Assembly: GCF_048773025.1 (NCBI RefSeq)
Contig: NC_133554.1
Span: 58,886,769 to 58,950,768 of the forward strand
Source of the DNA: Camelus bactrianus
Taxonomy: Eukaryota > Chordata > Mammalia > Artiodactyla > Camelidae
DNA: 64,000 nucleotides
Direction: 5' to 3'
In this document: positions 16,325 to 26,589 of the stretch, piece by piece
How the letters are laid out: each line of letters opens with the position of its first letter
Position numbering within the stretch: position 1 is the first letter of the stretch
Made by a program: the position numbers and the translations under genes
The notes under the pieces: model-generated
The model's database searches: none
Told to the model about the DNA's origin: nothing
What the model saw: only the letters and a program-made list of their open reading frames with translations

Positions 16325-16610
16325 CTCCCACCCCCTTGTGCAGCCAGGACCGTCACGTGACTAAGACCTGACCAATGTTAGCAGAAGGTTTGGCTGGACT
16401 TCAGGAAAGCCTTTTCAGTGGTCCTTTTTACTTCCCTCCTCCTCCTCATTCCTGCTACCTGGAATGCAGATGCAATGGCTGGAACTCCTGCAGCAGCCAT
16501 GGAACCACCCTTGACTCCTCCTTTTCAGTCACCCCCGCCCAATTCAATCTGTCAGGGAATCTTGTTGAGTTCATGTTCAGATACCCATGATTCTGACCAC
16601 CTCTCACCAC
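16325..16610 (+). mobile_element. Solo LTR fossil, same type as the one at 10950
   Basis: It begins with TACTCCCACCCCCTTGTGCA and GCCAGGACCGTCACGTGACT, then AAGACCTGACCAATGTTAGC, and later ACCTGGAATGCAGATGCAAT with GGCTGGAACTCCTGCAGCAG and CCATGG. This is the LTR pattern seen at 10950-11350. No internal region is present; it is an old fossil. Confidence 0.6.
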
Positions 16611-16773
16611 TTCCTCTGTTTGTACCATGATGCAGGGCATCATCTTCTCTCTCCTGGACCGCTGCAGTGTTCTCCCCACTAGGTGCTTCCTGACTTCATC
16701 ACATTCTGTTCACCACCCAGCAGCCAGAAAGTCAGGTCATATCCGCTTCTCCTCCAAACCTCCTCACTCAGGC

Positions 16774-17674
16774 CATCATTTAAAAAGTCCACCAATAGTG
16801 GGGAGGGTATATAGCTCAAGTGGTAGAGCACATGCTTACCATGCATGAGGTCCTGGGTTCAATCCCCAGTACCTCCTCTAAAAGCAAAATAAAACCTACT
16901 TACCTCCCCCTGCCAATTAAGAAAATTTTTTTAACAATACAATAGTAATTAAATAAAAAAAATTTTTTTTTTAAGTTCACAAATGATAAACGCCGGAGAG
17001 GGTGTGGAGAAAAGGGAACCCTCCTACCTTGTTGGTAAGGATGTAAATCGGTGCAGCCACTGTGGAGAACAGTGTGGAGGTTCCTTAAAAAAACTAAAAA
17101 CAGAGCTACTGCATGACCCAGAAACCCCACTCCTGGGCATATAGCTGGAGAAAACTCTAATACGAAAAGAAACATGCACCCCAGTGTTCACAGCAGCACA
17201 ATGTACAATAGCCAAGACATGGAAGCAACCTGTGTCCATTTACAGACAATTGGATAAGAAAAAGAATGAATAATGCCATTTGCAGCAATATGGATGGACC
17301 TAAACATGATCAGACTAAGTGAAGTATGTCAGACAGAAAAAGACAAATATCATATGATATCACTTACAAGTGGAATCTGAAAAAAATGATACAAATGAAC
17401 TTATTTACAAAACAGAAAGGGACTCACAGAGATAGAAAACAAACCTATGGTTACCAAAGGGGAAATTAGGAGTTTGGGATTAGTAGATACAAACTACTGT
17501 ATATGTAACAGATAAAACAACAAGGTCCTACTGTGTAGAACAGGGGACTATATTCAATATCTTGTAATAACCTATTATGAAAAAGAATATATATATGTAA
17601 CTGAATCACTATGCTGTATACCAAAAACCAACAAAACATTGCTAATCAAACATACTTCAATTTAAAAAGACAGA
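16774..17674 (+). mobile_element. 5'-truncated artiodactyl-type L1, with a SINE inside and target-site duplications
   Basis: Sequence GCCATCATTTAAAAAGTCCA resumes after the SINE with ACAAATGATAAACGCCGG and runs through the ORF2 end to the 3' UTR (ATGGTTACCAAAGGGGAAAT; AACAAGGTCCTACTGTGTAG; TAACTGAATCACTATGCTG). The flanks AAACCTCCTCACTCAG (16758-16773) and AAATCTCCTCACTCAG (17675-17690) are a 16-bp target-site duplication with one difference. Relative to the recalled consensus the ORF2 end has an internal loss near 17255. It is a dead copy. Confidence 0.9.
16801..16972 (+). mobile_element. Camelid tRNA-derived SINE (vic-1-like), inserted in L1
   Basis: It has the head GGGGAGGGTATAGCTCAAGT, an A box (TAGCTCAAGTGGTAGAGC) and a B box (GGTTCAATCC) followed by CCAGTACCTC, then an A/T-rich tail. 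Flanks 16787-16800 and 16973-16986 agree at about 10 of 14 positions and also match contiguous L1 sequence, so the SINE landed in the L1. Confidence 0.92.
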
Positions 17675-17777
17675 AAATCTCCTCACTCAGAGTAGAGCCC
17701 TGGTCCTGGTTGGGGCCTGGCCAGGGCAAACCCCTGGGCTTCCTGAGAGAGGCAGCCAGTGGAGATCCCTGTTACCC

Positions 17778-17870
17778 TCTCCATTTTACAGGTGGGGAAA
17801 CTGAGGCTCAGTGAGGCGAGGCTATTTGCTCAAGGGCACAGGATTCCTAAGTGCGGGCCCAGGTGAGGAC
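17778..17870 (-). mobile_element. MIR SINE fragment
   Basis: CATTTTACAGGTGGGGAAAC, then TGAGGCTCAGTGAGGCGAGG, is the antisense MIR core. Confidence 0.85.
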
Positions 17871-18239
17871 ACAGGTCGGTGTGGCTCCATAGATCCCACA
17901 AGCCTCTGCCCCCCGAGGTGAGCTGAGGGTGGCAGCGTCTTCTAGCCGGTGGTAGAGTCCAGCATCGCACCTGCGGGGGTGGCTCCTAGGGATGCCTTAG
18001 GCCACATCAGGGGAAAGAGGACAGACAGAGCACTAGTACCCACACTAGACCTGCCCCCGGGCTCCCCTGAAAGGTTTGGGGCCTTGTGTGGCCTCTGTAG
18101 ACCTGATCCCCACCAGGGCCTCGCCTTTCCCTGGTCTGAGTGGGGAGCCCTCGGCCAGGTCCTGCCCAGCAGCTGGGAACAGGAAGTGTGTCCCCCGGCC
18201 CATCTGTGCAGCCAGGCTGAGCTGGAGGGACATTGTGAC

Positions 18240-18420
18240 CTTTGCGATGTCCCTGGGCTCAGGCAAAAGCTGCAGATTGTAATCTTGGCCGCCAGGAGAA
18301 AACTGCCCCTGAATCTCATTACCGTCTTCTAATTAGAGGTCGGGTGGAGAATCTGACAAGGCGGAAACCTGCTTTCATCTGTAGGGCTTTTCCCCCTTTC
18401 CTGAAACTTCCAGACATGAG
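18240..18420. promoter_or_regulatory. Candidate conserved non-coding element
   Basis: An AT-balanced block stands out in GC-rich surroundings: GCAGATTGTAATCTTGGCCG, then CTCATTACCGTCTTCTAATT with a TCTAATTAGA palindrome. It has no coding frame and no repeat resemblance. The call rests on composition and homeodomain-type TAATTA cores only. Confidence 0.35.
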
Positions 18421-20030
18421 GGGAGAGCTGCCTGGACACAGAGGGGCAGAGCTGCACGTCCGGACATAGGGAGCCGCGTGCACCGGCCCTCTAACCCCAG
18501 AGCGGGGGGGGGGGGGGTTCCCTCACCTCGGTCCCTGGAAAATTCCCAGTCTCCTTTCCTGTTGAGGCTGGAGGCAGATCTGGGGGTGCGGGAAAGGCGG
18601 GGCCATTTTGGAGCTCATTCTCCTGACTCATCAAGCAGGTTAAGAGCTGGCACTGGACCCCAGGGGCGCCCGACCCCTCATCAGCAGGCCACGTCTCTGG
18701 GCCTCCATCTCCCCAAGCTGGAGTGCAGGGCTGTCCCACAGCCACCTTCCGCTCAGCCCGGCTGACTGGGGCAAAGCCGGGCACTCAGGCTACACTCCTG
18801 CCTGCTCTTCAGGCCGTCTGCTGGGCAGGCCAGCGAGGGGTACGAGGCCTCCCCCCCCACTTCCCAGGCTGCATCTCAGGAGTGGGGACAAAGAGGGGTT
18901 GTTCTGCAGATGGGCACTCCCCAGGCTTGCCAGGGTGAGATGCCGCAACGGCGTTGTGAGTAAGCAGGGAGAGGCCAGCAGGGTGGCCCAAGCCAGACAG
19001 ATGTGCCCTGAGGTGCAGGGTGGGCAAGGGCCTGGGGCTCCTGCCTGCCTTCGTCTTCAGCCCATTCTGCATCTGGTCCTCCCAGGCCCTGGAAGCGGGG
19101 AGACCTCCCCACGACCACCACCCTACCCAGGCAGTGGCCCTGGGTTCAGAGATGTCACTCATCTCCCCTAAAAGGTGTGCCCCAAACAGGGCTTCCCAAG
19201 GCACCGGGGAAGGCTGTGATCCACAGGGTGGGAGGGACACTGGAAAGTCACGTGGGCCTGTTCACGTGGGGAAGTCTCTCCCTTGCCCTCGCCACTGGAA
19301 CACTGAGCTCCTCCACACTGCCCCAATGGCCCCAGAGTGATAAATTTCTGACTTCTCTTTGCTTGGTTGGGGACAGGACTGGGATGGTGGGCGGGGGGAG
19401 ACACAGCTGGGAGTCCTGGGGCACAGTTGGGCGGTATCCAGGCTCCCCATCCAGCAGCTGCAGTCCCCCGGGCTCCCTGCTCCCACGGCTGCCCTGCAAT
19501 TGGGCAGGACGCTGGTGGCCCGTGGGGCGGTATGCAGGAATGTGACGTGCCCGGGCGTGGGTGCAGCTTCTGAGAGCTTCCCCAGCTGTGCAGAGGCCCA
19601 GGCAGATGGAGCCTGAGTGATTAGAGCTGGTGGCAGCTGACGGCTGATGGAGGGGGTAGTGCAGGTGGGAGCTGGGGGGCCCAGGCCCCTGCACACGCCA
19701 GGCAGGGGGCCGGAGCTGCGCCCAGGGGAGGGCAGCCTTCGCGGAGACAGGGGTCCTGGGCAGGGAGGCTACGGGGGGGCCGGGGGCAGGGCTGAGGGCG
19801 GTGGGCCTGCAGGAGCCCTCTGGGTGCCCACCCAGGCCTCGTCTAGCCCTCAGGCCCCTCGCGTGGTGGAGAGTAGTCTCCCCTCCGACAGGTGCCAGAG
19901 GACCCACGGGCATCCAGCCTGAGGGCAGCCTGTCTTCACTCGCCTTCAGAGGAGCTGCTGCCGGGAGGCCTGGAGGCTCAAGTCCTCTCCCCTTCTTCAC
20001 GGCGGGCGGGCTGGGAGAGTGCCTGCATCT
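18421..20030. other. GC-rich intergenic stretch, no gene recognised
   Basis: It contains a 14-base G run at 18504-18517 and short G/C tracts. Open frames are present on both strands but show no family resemblance and follow GC content. Confidence 0.6.
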
Positions 20031-20034
20031 GGCC

Positions 20035-20450
20035 TCGGTTTCCTCGCCGGAAATGTAGCGCTCGCCACGCCTCGCGGCAAATCAAGTGGGGCCCACAGAG
20101 GGCCCGGTACACAGCAGGAGCTCAAACAGCGAGGAGCCCCTGCGGCTTGCAGCCCTGCCCACTCCCTCCTCTGGACGGCCCGCGGGCCCCGCTGCCGCCC
20201 CTGCAGGTGGGGGCGGCCTCCGCTCGCCGGGCGCCCCGGGGCGCGGCAGGTGTGCGTGCGGGGCCGCAGCCGCCGGCCAGCGAGAGGCCCGCTGTCTGGG
20301 TGCCCGGCCTGGGCCACGGGTCCAGACGGCACCGGCCGGCGGGGTGCCGGGGCACGGCCTCCGCCCTCCGCACAGGGCGGGCGCTGGGACTGGCCGCGGC
20401 AGCGCCTGCGGGGTCAGAGCGCGCCGCCTCTGGTCATGGTCTCACCTTGG
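20035..20450. promoter_or_regulatory. Intergenic CpG island
   Basis: CpG is dense (GCTCGCCGGGCGCCCCGGGG, GCCGCAGCCGCCGGCCAGCG) compared with both flanks. No splice site or recognised exon is evident. It could be a promoter for a non-coding transcript such as the LINC00482 counterpart, an enhancer, or an orphan island. Confidence 0.6.
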
Positions 20451-20879
20451 CCCAGCCCCGCGTGGTGACTCACCTGTGCTCTGCAGCCCTGGGGGTGGAG
20501 GCCGCCAAGACCTGCGAGGGGAGCAGGGGGCGAGGCCCAAGCAAGCGAGAAGCCCCTGGTCCCACTCCCCCACTCCAGCCCCGGGGGAAGGCAGTCACAG
20601 GATGCAGCTGCAGGGTGCCGCCCCCCGCCCTTCCTGGGGACCCCCAGCCCCCATCTTGAAAGCGTTCTTTTGTGCGATGAGCTCCCCCCTGGGGGCTGAG
20701 TCACAAGATCATCCCGACTTCCCAGCTGACAGGGACTGAAGTCACTGCCTTGGAGGCTCTGGGGGTGGAGGGGCCAGATCTTCCTAACGTCACACCCCCC
20801 ACCCACAGGGGAGAGCGAGTCCCCTCCGCCATCTGCAGGACCCGCTACCTGACCCGTGAGGCCCGTTAAAGGAGAGTGT

Positions 20880-21120
20880 GGCCCCGCTCAAAAGTCTGGG
20901 CAAAGTCCATGAAATGTGAGAAAGCGAACGCCTTCTCCCTTTCTTCCATGGCCTCTCCACTTGTCATGGTGTTTTTATTTGCTATTTAATGTCATTCTAT
21001 GTAAAAAAATTTAAATTATTAGCACGCATTTTACGTTCATCTTGATAATGATCGATGCCCATTGGAGACATAGGCGGAACCGCTGAGATCACGCAGCCTG
21101 TGTTTCGTGGCTGCTACACC
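20880..21120. promoter_or_regulatory. Candidate conserved non-coding element
   Basis: An abrupt AT-rich block (TTATTTGCTATTTAATGTCA; AAATTATTAGCACGCATTTT; TTGATAATGATCGATGCCC) sits directly downstream of GC-rich sequence. It is not like any repeat I know and has no coding frame. Confidence 0.35.
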
Positions 21121-21737
21121 TCTTGGAGTTCACTGTCACATGGGGAGTACAGATGTGCCACGAAACTAACCCAGCTGTTTCCACGCCTGCTCTGCCCAAG
21201 TTCTCATCCAGCAAACTGATGGGGGACGTACCGGAAGGGGGGCTGTGCCCCCCCACTTTCCTTCCACATCATTTCCAACGTGAGTGGTTGGCCGATAGGG
21301 ACGTAGCACCAGGAAGAACGAGATGGGCTCTTGGTCGCTGGTCACACCCCTCCCCTTCCCAAAAGGCCTGGGAACGAGGCCCGCCTCACCTGCCCGCCTC
21401 CTGCCAGACTCCGGGCCCCTACTCTGTCCTCCAGCCTCCAGAACCGCCCACCTTAAATAAACCAGGCCTTTCCTGGCTTCTGCCCCGCAGGCCCTTCCTC
21501 CCTACCCATCTTGAAGCTTCACAGGCTCCTCCTCCTGGCAGCCTCGCTGGCCCTCTCCGCCCCACAGCTGGGTTACACATGCCCTGCCCCTGTGCCCCAG
21601 AGCCCCCTGGATTTGCATGTGGTCTCTTGTAGCTGGGGCTGATGCAAGGTCTCGTGTACCGCTGTGGCCTTGGCGCCTAGTGCCAGTCCTGGAACGCTGT
21701 CCTTGTTCTACACAGGAAAGTGGGTTGCTGGAGGGGG

Positions 21738-21958
21738 TGTTAGATAAAGGATGGGTGAGCAGGTGAATGGACACATGGATGGGCGGGTGGGGAGATGAGC
21801 AGGTGAATGAATGAGTAAGTGGATGATGGGTAGATGGGTGGGCCGGTGGATTGAAGGGGAGAGTTGGTGGATTGGTGGATGGGTGACAGGTGAATAGATG
21901 TACATATGGATGGATGGTTGGATGGATAGATGGACAGATAAGTGGGTGGGTTGGTGGG
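21738..21958 (+). repeat. Degenerate GGAT/GGTG tetranucleotide repeat
   Basis: Irregular GGATGGATGG, GGTGGATTGGTGGATGGGTG and GTGAATGAATGAGTAAGTGG repeats run for about 220 bp. The purest part is at 21905-21935. Confidence 0.9.
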
Positions 21959-21959
21959 C

Positions 21960-23260
21960 ATGACCTGGCCTACAGTCCTCTCCAAGCGGAACCCCAGGTC
22001 CCAGCCCTCTTGGTTTCATCTTGGCAGGCCTTACATGAGCCAAATGCTTTCAGTCAGTGTTTTGGAGACAAACCAGCGCTGTTCTCTCCAGCAAACAAGA
22101 CAAGGTTGGGAGGATGATGGGACCTCACACTTGAAAGAAGTGGCTGGAAAGTGGGGCTGGGAAACAGGGCCTGTTGGGGAGTAGAAGCAGGGAGAGCATT
22201 ACCCATCGCTGGGCAGACACAGCAGGCCAGGACCCCTGGTCAGCCACACCAGGTCCCTTCTACCTGTCCCTTCACCTGGTGACTCAGTCAGGGGGCAACG
22301 CCCAGAGCCAGGGAGACTCTGCTGGCCAAGATCTGGGCCATACACTGTCCAGGGAGGTTGTGCCCAGTGTCTAGGGGGAGAGACCACACAGCTGTGGGGG
22401 TTCTCCCTCAGCAAGGGTCACGCACGGGCCCTGCTGGTCTCGGGGCAGAGCCCGCTGCTCAGGGGTGGGGTCTGCTGGGAGGCCGTCTGCCCTGTGTGGC
22501 CCCCGGATGCCATGTCTGCATCTCCTCACCTCGGGGCGTCCTGGTGGTCAGGGCAGGATCCACCCTCTTCCTGAAGAGCCCCCCACAGCCCCTGGGTTGA
22601 GGATCTTGACACACTCACTTGTTTGATTGCCAGTCGAGTAGTCATCGCGTCATGGGCCCTGAGTGCCAGGCAGCCGTGTCGTGGGGACGAGCCCTGGGCA
22701 CGAGTGGAGATGGCAGAGGATGGCGTCCAGTCTGTTGGCAGTGATCTCAGCTAGCACCCCGAGTACGTGGCAGAACCACACAGACCCTGCAGGCAGTGCA
22801 GAGGAAGAGCCCACAGTCCCAGGTCCCCTGAGTCCTCTTTGGGAGGGGTGGGAGTGGCACCTGGCAGAGGTGGGTGGGGGCAGGCAGGAGCCATATGCAC
22901 TTGGAGTGTCTGCTGACAGTTTTCTGACGTGCTCTGTGCTGCTTTACAAGAGACTGAAAGCTCGTCGATTATACACAAAAGGTTCTCACAATTTCAGGGG
23001 GCGGCTGCTAAAAACCTCCGGCTGCTGCCTCCGCAGAGGAGCCCAGGGGAGAGGCTCCGTCACCCCCTGTCCCCAGGTGTGCGACACCAGGGGAGAACTC
23101 AGGCTGAGCAACAAAAGCCAACTGAACACGTAAAGGACACAGTTAACCCAGCTGTCCCTCCCTCCCCAGCCTCCTAGGCCTTCCCCTCCCGAGGGCCCTC
23201 GGCATGCAGGTGGGAGGAGGATGTGGCCTGGCGGCCCCTCCACCAGGAAATTCAAACTGC
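21960..23260. other. Intergenic stretch, no gene recognised
   Basis: GC-rich with no clear repeat. A less GC-rich patch at 22920-23005 (TTTACAAGAGACTGAAAGCT; CGTCGATTATACACAAAAGG) could be a small conserved element. Confidence 0.5.
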
Positions 23261-23262
23261 CC

Positions 23263-23531
23263 CTAGACCACCCCCTTCCAGGAAACACGCTGCTCGGGAC
23301 CCCCCGGCCCTGTCAGAGGCAACCTGAGGCTCAGACGCCGTAGGTCCCAGTCCCGGGAAGGAGCCGAGGGCGGGGCTGCCCTGGGGAGGACACCCCAGCC
23401 TTGGTCTGGACACTCAGACCAGGCCCAGCTGCAGCCCTGCGGAGGGCGGGGGGGCCGAGAGGGGCTTGTGAACAAAGACCAGGTAAGGACATCAATCAGC
23501 CGCGGGATCGCATTTCCTGCTCTGAAAGGTC
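23263..23531 (-). other. TMEM105: TMEM105-homologous segment, second exon-like part
   Basis: On the minus strand an acceptor TTTTACAG (23532-23539) is followed by sequence reading (G)-P-F-R-A-G-N-A-I-P-R-L-I-D-V-L-T-W-S-L-F-T and then SPSRPPRPPQG. Recalled human TMEM105 reads GAFRAGNVIGQLIYLLTWSL and then FTAWLRPPTLLQG here. The frame stays open to a stop at 23263-23265, about 90 codons. After the Q-G the resemblance to human is lost. Strand and position agree with the human order SLC38A10 - TMEM105. The upstream part lacks a start codon, so I do not call a functional gene. Confidence 0.65.
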
Positions 23532-23993
23532 CTGTAAAACACGGGAGAAAATTGACCTGTCAGGGGGATAGATGGCCAGTGATGGTGGCTGCAGCCGGGG
23601 CCAGGCTCCCCTCCGCCTGCGGGGTCCCACCTGTGACGGCTGCCCCGACCCTCCCTGGGGGGGGGGGTGCCTGCGGCCTGGGCAGCCCCAGAGCAGAGGC
23701 CAGGCTGGGGGGGACGGGGTGCATCTACCAGGCCGCCTGGGTGGGGGGTCCGGCTCCTCACCGCCCACCCCACACACACCCCCTGACAGACGAGGCCCAG
23801 CTGCCTGAGCCGTCAGGCTATAAAACGGATGGAGACCAGAGATGGTGTCAGCAGACAGCTAGAGTACCTTTTAAAAAATGTAATCTCTTTTTATTTCCCC
23901 TCCCCCAGCCCCCTCCTCCCTCCACAGAGTAACCTTGCGGTCACCCCTCTCCCTTCCTGCGGCGCGGGCTGGCAGTGACCTTGCTGCCTGGAC

Positions 23994-24048
23994 CTTGGCG
24001 CGGGGCGGCTGGAGGCCTCAAGGACGCCCTCTTCACCTTGGGGAGCTC
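23994..24048 (-). other. TMEM105: TMEM105-homologous segment, first exon-like part without ATG
   Basis: The minus strand reads E-L-P-K-V-K-R-A-S-L-R-P-P-A-A-P-R-Q plus one base, against recalled human M-L-L-K-V-R-R-A-S-L-K-P-P-A-T-P-H-Q. The codon at the human initiator position (24046-24048) is GAG. The exon-like part ends at AAG|GTCCAG, a weak donor, 462 bp before the acceptor of the second part, and the split falls in the same Gly codon on both sides. The frame is open upstream but I see no matching initiator. The simplest reading is an untranslated camelid counterpart. Confidence 0.6.
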
Positions 24049-24049
24049 T

Positions 24050-25880
24050 GTGCTGGGAAGAGCCGGCACGTGGGGGTGGGGGGAGCAGAGCCCCCTTGGC
24101 AGGCTCTGGCCCGTGGCCAGGCTCCAAGGTGACCCCACCACCGGCAAGGCCCATAGCCCTGGGCTGATGTGGGACCTGGGCCCCTGTGGCTGCCAGCTCA
24201 AGGGAAAGGGCTGGAGGGAGGCCATCTGCGTCTGCTTCTGGGGACCGCGTGGGGTCCCTCCTCCCACAGCCCCACCCCGCAGAACTGTCTCAGCACCACT
24301 TCTACAGCTCCTGGGGACTCCAGCGCTCGCCATCCCTGCGCCACTCATGTGGCCTGAGGGCCACCAGCTTGAGTTGTGTGCGGGGCGGCTAGCTGTTCTC
24401 TGAGGGGGAAGGCCGGGAGAAGTTAGGGAGGGGCCTTGCCCTGGGTCACCCTGAAGACTCCCGCATGATGGGGGAGAGGACAGCAGGAGAACCACACAGG
24501 ACAAGGGACCGAAAAAGGTGCAAACGTCCCCATCCTCAATGAGCGGAGGGTCCAAGTGGGCAGAGGCCTGCGAGGTTCTCTGGAAGGTGCCTGGGTGTGG
24601 GGGCAGGGCTGGGGGCACAGAGACCTGAAGGTTGGGGAGCAGGGCAGGGCGCGGGGGACAGGCACACCTGAGCGAGGAGGCCGCACAGACTGACAGTCAG
24701 AGGCCAGGCCTCCCGTGGGGACTGTCACCAAGGGCGCAGACCTCTGGCCAGTTCTTCCCTCTGTCCTCGCAGAGGACAGACTGCGCTGGAGGATGCACTT
24801 CAGGGGCAGCGTGGGAAAGGGAGGCAGAGGTGAGGAGACACCTGGGACAGAGAGACGGGAGGACGAGGGCCGGGCAGAGCAGAGGGCAGAGGGGGCTGCC
24901 TCTCTCTGGGTTTTTGTCTGTATTGTGCCAGTCCTGGGGGGAGCTGTCTTGTGCCCTAGGGCCACCCCACCCCCACTGCTCAGCCTGAGTCTCCATCCAT
25001 CCACCTGTCCACCACTGGCTGGTTTTATATTCTCTGGCCAGCGACCTGGCCCAGTGACCCTGGACACTGCCCAGAGACACCCTGCCTGATGGCCCCTCGG
25101 GCCCCAGCCCCAGCCGCTCCTCCCCCTCTTCCTCGTCTCCATCTGAAATCCGCCGTGTTCAGTGCTGGGTCCCGGGCGGCCCAGGCCCAGGCTTATGTAG
25201 GACAGGCCTCGGCTCCCCAGGGGCGGCAGACGACGAAAAGCAGGTTACAGCCAGTGAGCTTCAGGGCCTTCATGTTCTTAGGAACGTCAGGAACCACGGG
25301 CGGGCCTGACCGGGCACCGCCGGGCCTCCAGGACCCGCCCCATCTCGGGGAGCTGAAAGGCGGTGGCTGATTGAGGAATTTCCGGCGTCATGTAGGGTCC
25401 TGGGTCCGGGCCCCGGGCCTGCGAAGGCTGCGGGGAGAGCATAAGGGGTACCCCTGCTAGGCCCCAGCGTTGGCGGTGCGGTTGCTTTTAATACATTTTA
25501 TTTTTCCATTTCTTCAAAAAGGTACGTTTCCTAATTCTAATGAGACAAAGAGAAAAGTCACGGAGCAGGGGGTTAGGTGCCCACGTCTGGACTGGCATCT
25601 GTGGGGCCACCCACTGAGGGGGGTTCACGGAGCAGTGAATCATCTGGAATAAAATTCCGGGCAGCCGTGCATAGGCGGCCTTGGGTCTGGGGACCCCAGG
25701 TCCAGAAGGGTTCGTAGCCCCCTGATTGGTCCTGTTCCATGGACGCAGCCCAGGGTCCCTCTTCAGTATCTCTTAGGGCTGAGAGCTGGAGCCCCCTCCC
25801 CTGGACTCCACCGCCAGGGGTGCCCCCCAACTGCCCCCTGCCTGCTCATACCTGACCCTGGGCCCCAGAGGAGCCAGACA
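24050..25880. other. GC-rich intergenic or TMEM105-locus intronic stretch
   Basis: No exon or repeat is recognised. An AT-rich patch at 25483-25560 (TTTTAATACATTTTATTTTT; TTCCTAATTCTAATGAGAC) may be a small conserved element. Confidence 0.5.
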
Positions 25881-25899
25881 GGCCCACAGCTCCCTCTTC

Positions 25900-26240
25900 C
25901 TAAACACACCTCTCTCTCCCACAAAATAATTTAATGCAACTTAATGGCTTGAAGTTGAAGTAAAAATTACAGGCACGTGGGGGGGGGGGCTGGGACACCC
26001 CCCCCACCGGTAAGAAATCCTTTTGAAAATATAATTGAGTTAATGGAGCCGTAACTGTGTGTTATTTTGGGGGGTAATTGGCCTGCTTTTTGGCACTCTG
26101 CCCCTTTACATGCTCCTGTTTTCTTCCAGCTATTGATTTTTCCTTTATAAAGTGGGCCGCTTTACTGCAAGTTTTAAAGCCCCAGCGATGAATAAAAACC
26201 TCATCTTCCCACTCATTAAGACACAGGAATTAACTCAGCT
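25900..26240. promoter_or_regulatory. Candidate conserved non-coding element
   Basis: An AT-rich block between GC-rich flanks includes ATAATTTAATGCAACTTAAT, GAAAATATAATTGAGTTAAT, GGGTAATTGGCCTGC, CCTTTATAAAGTGGGCCGC and ATGAATAAAAACCTCATCTT with CCCACTCATTAAG. Many homeobox-type TAAT cores and a TATA-like palindrome (TTTATAAA) occur. There is no coding frame or repeat match. The low-complexity GGGGGGGGGGG/CCCCCCCC patch at 25979-26006 lies inside. Confidence 0.45.
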
Positions 26241-26589
26241 CGGGGCCTCACCAGTCAATTTGGGGAAGAATCCCGGGCTGCTGTGTTTCGGTTGAGGCCC
26301 AGGGGCTGCCTACTAGTGGCAGGGGTTCAAAGCACCAAGAGGGCCTTGAGTCCGTTTCTGGAAGGCGGGTCCTGGACAAGGGGCCCTTTTGGAGGGGGTC
26401 TGGAAGAAGCTGAGGACTTAAGGGGTCTCCTGAGCTGTGATCTCGAGGTGCCCCTCCCCTCCAGGTCTTCCTGCCCTGCGGAAGGGGCCTCGGACCCCTC
26501 CCTCGCCCTGCACCTGCCTCCTTGTGGCTACAATTCAAAGGCCCCACCCACCTGCCTGACTGCAGACCAACGTCACATGTGCTGATCAA

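Noticed and set aside
16801-16880. tRNA gene call at the A/B-box sequences
   Set aside because: The A and B boxes belong to SINE copies with A-rich tails and target-site duplications; they lack a complete tRNA fold.
23941-24618. A 225-codon minus-strand frame spanning the first TMEM105-like segment
   Set aside because: The frame opens at a GTG, not an ATG, and only the last 20 or so codons resemble a protein. Treated as sequence homology, not a camelid gene.
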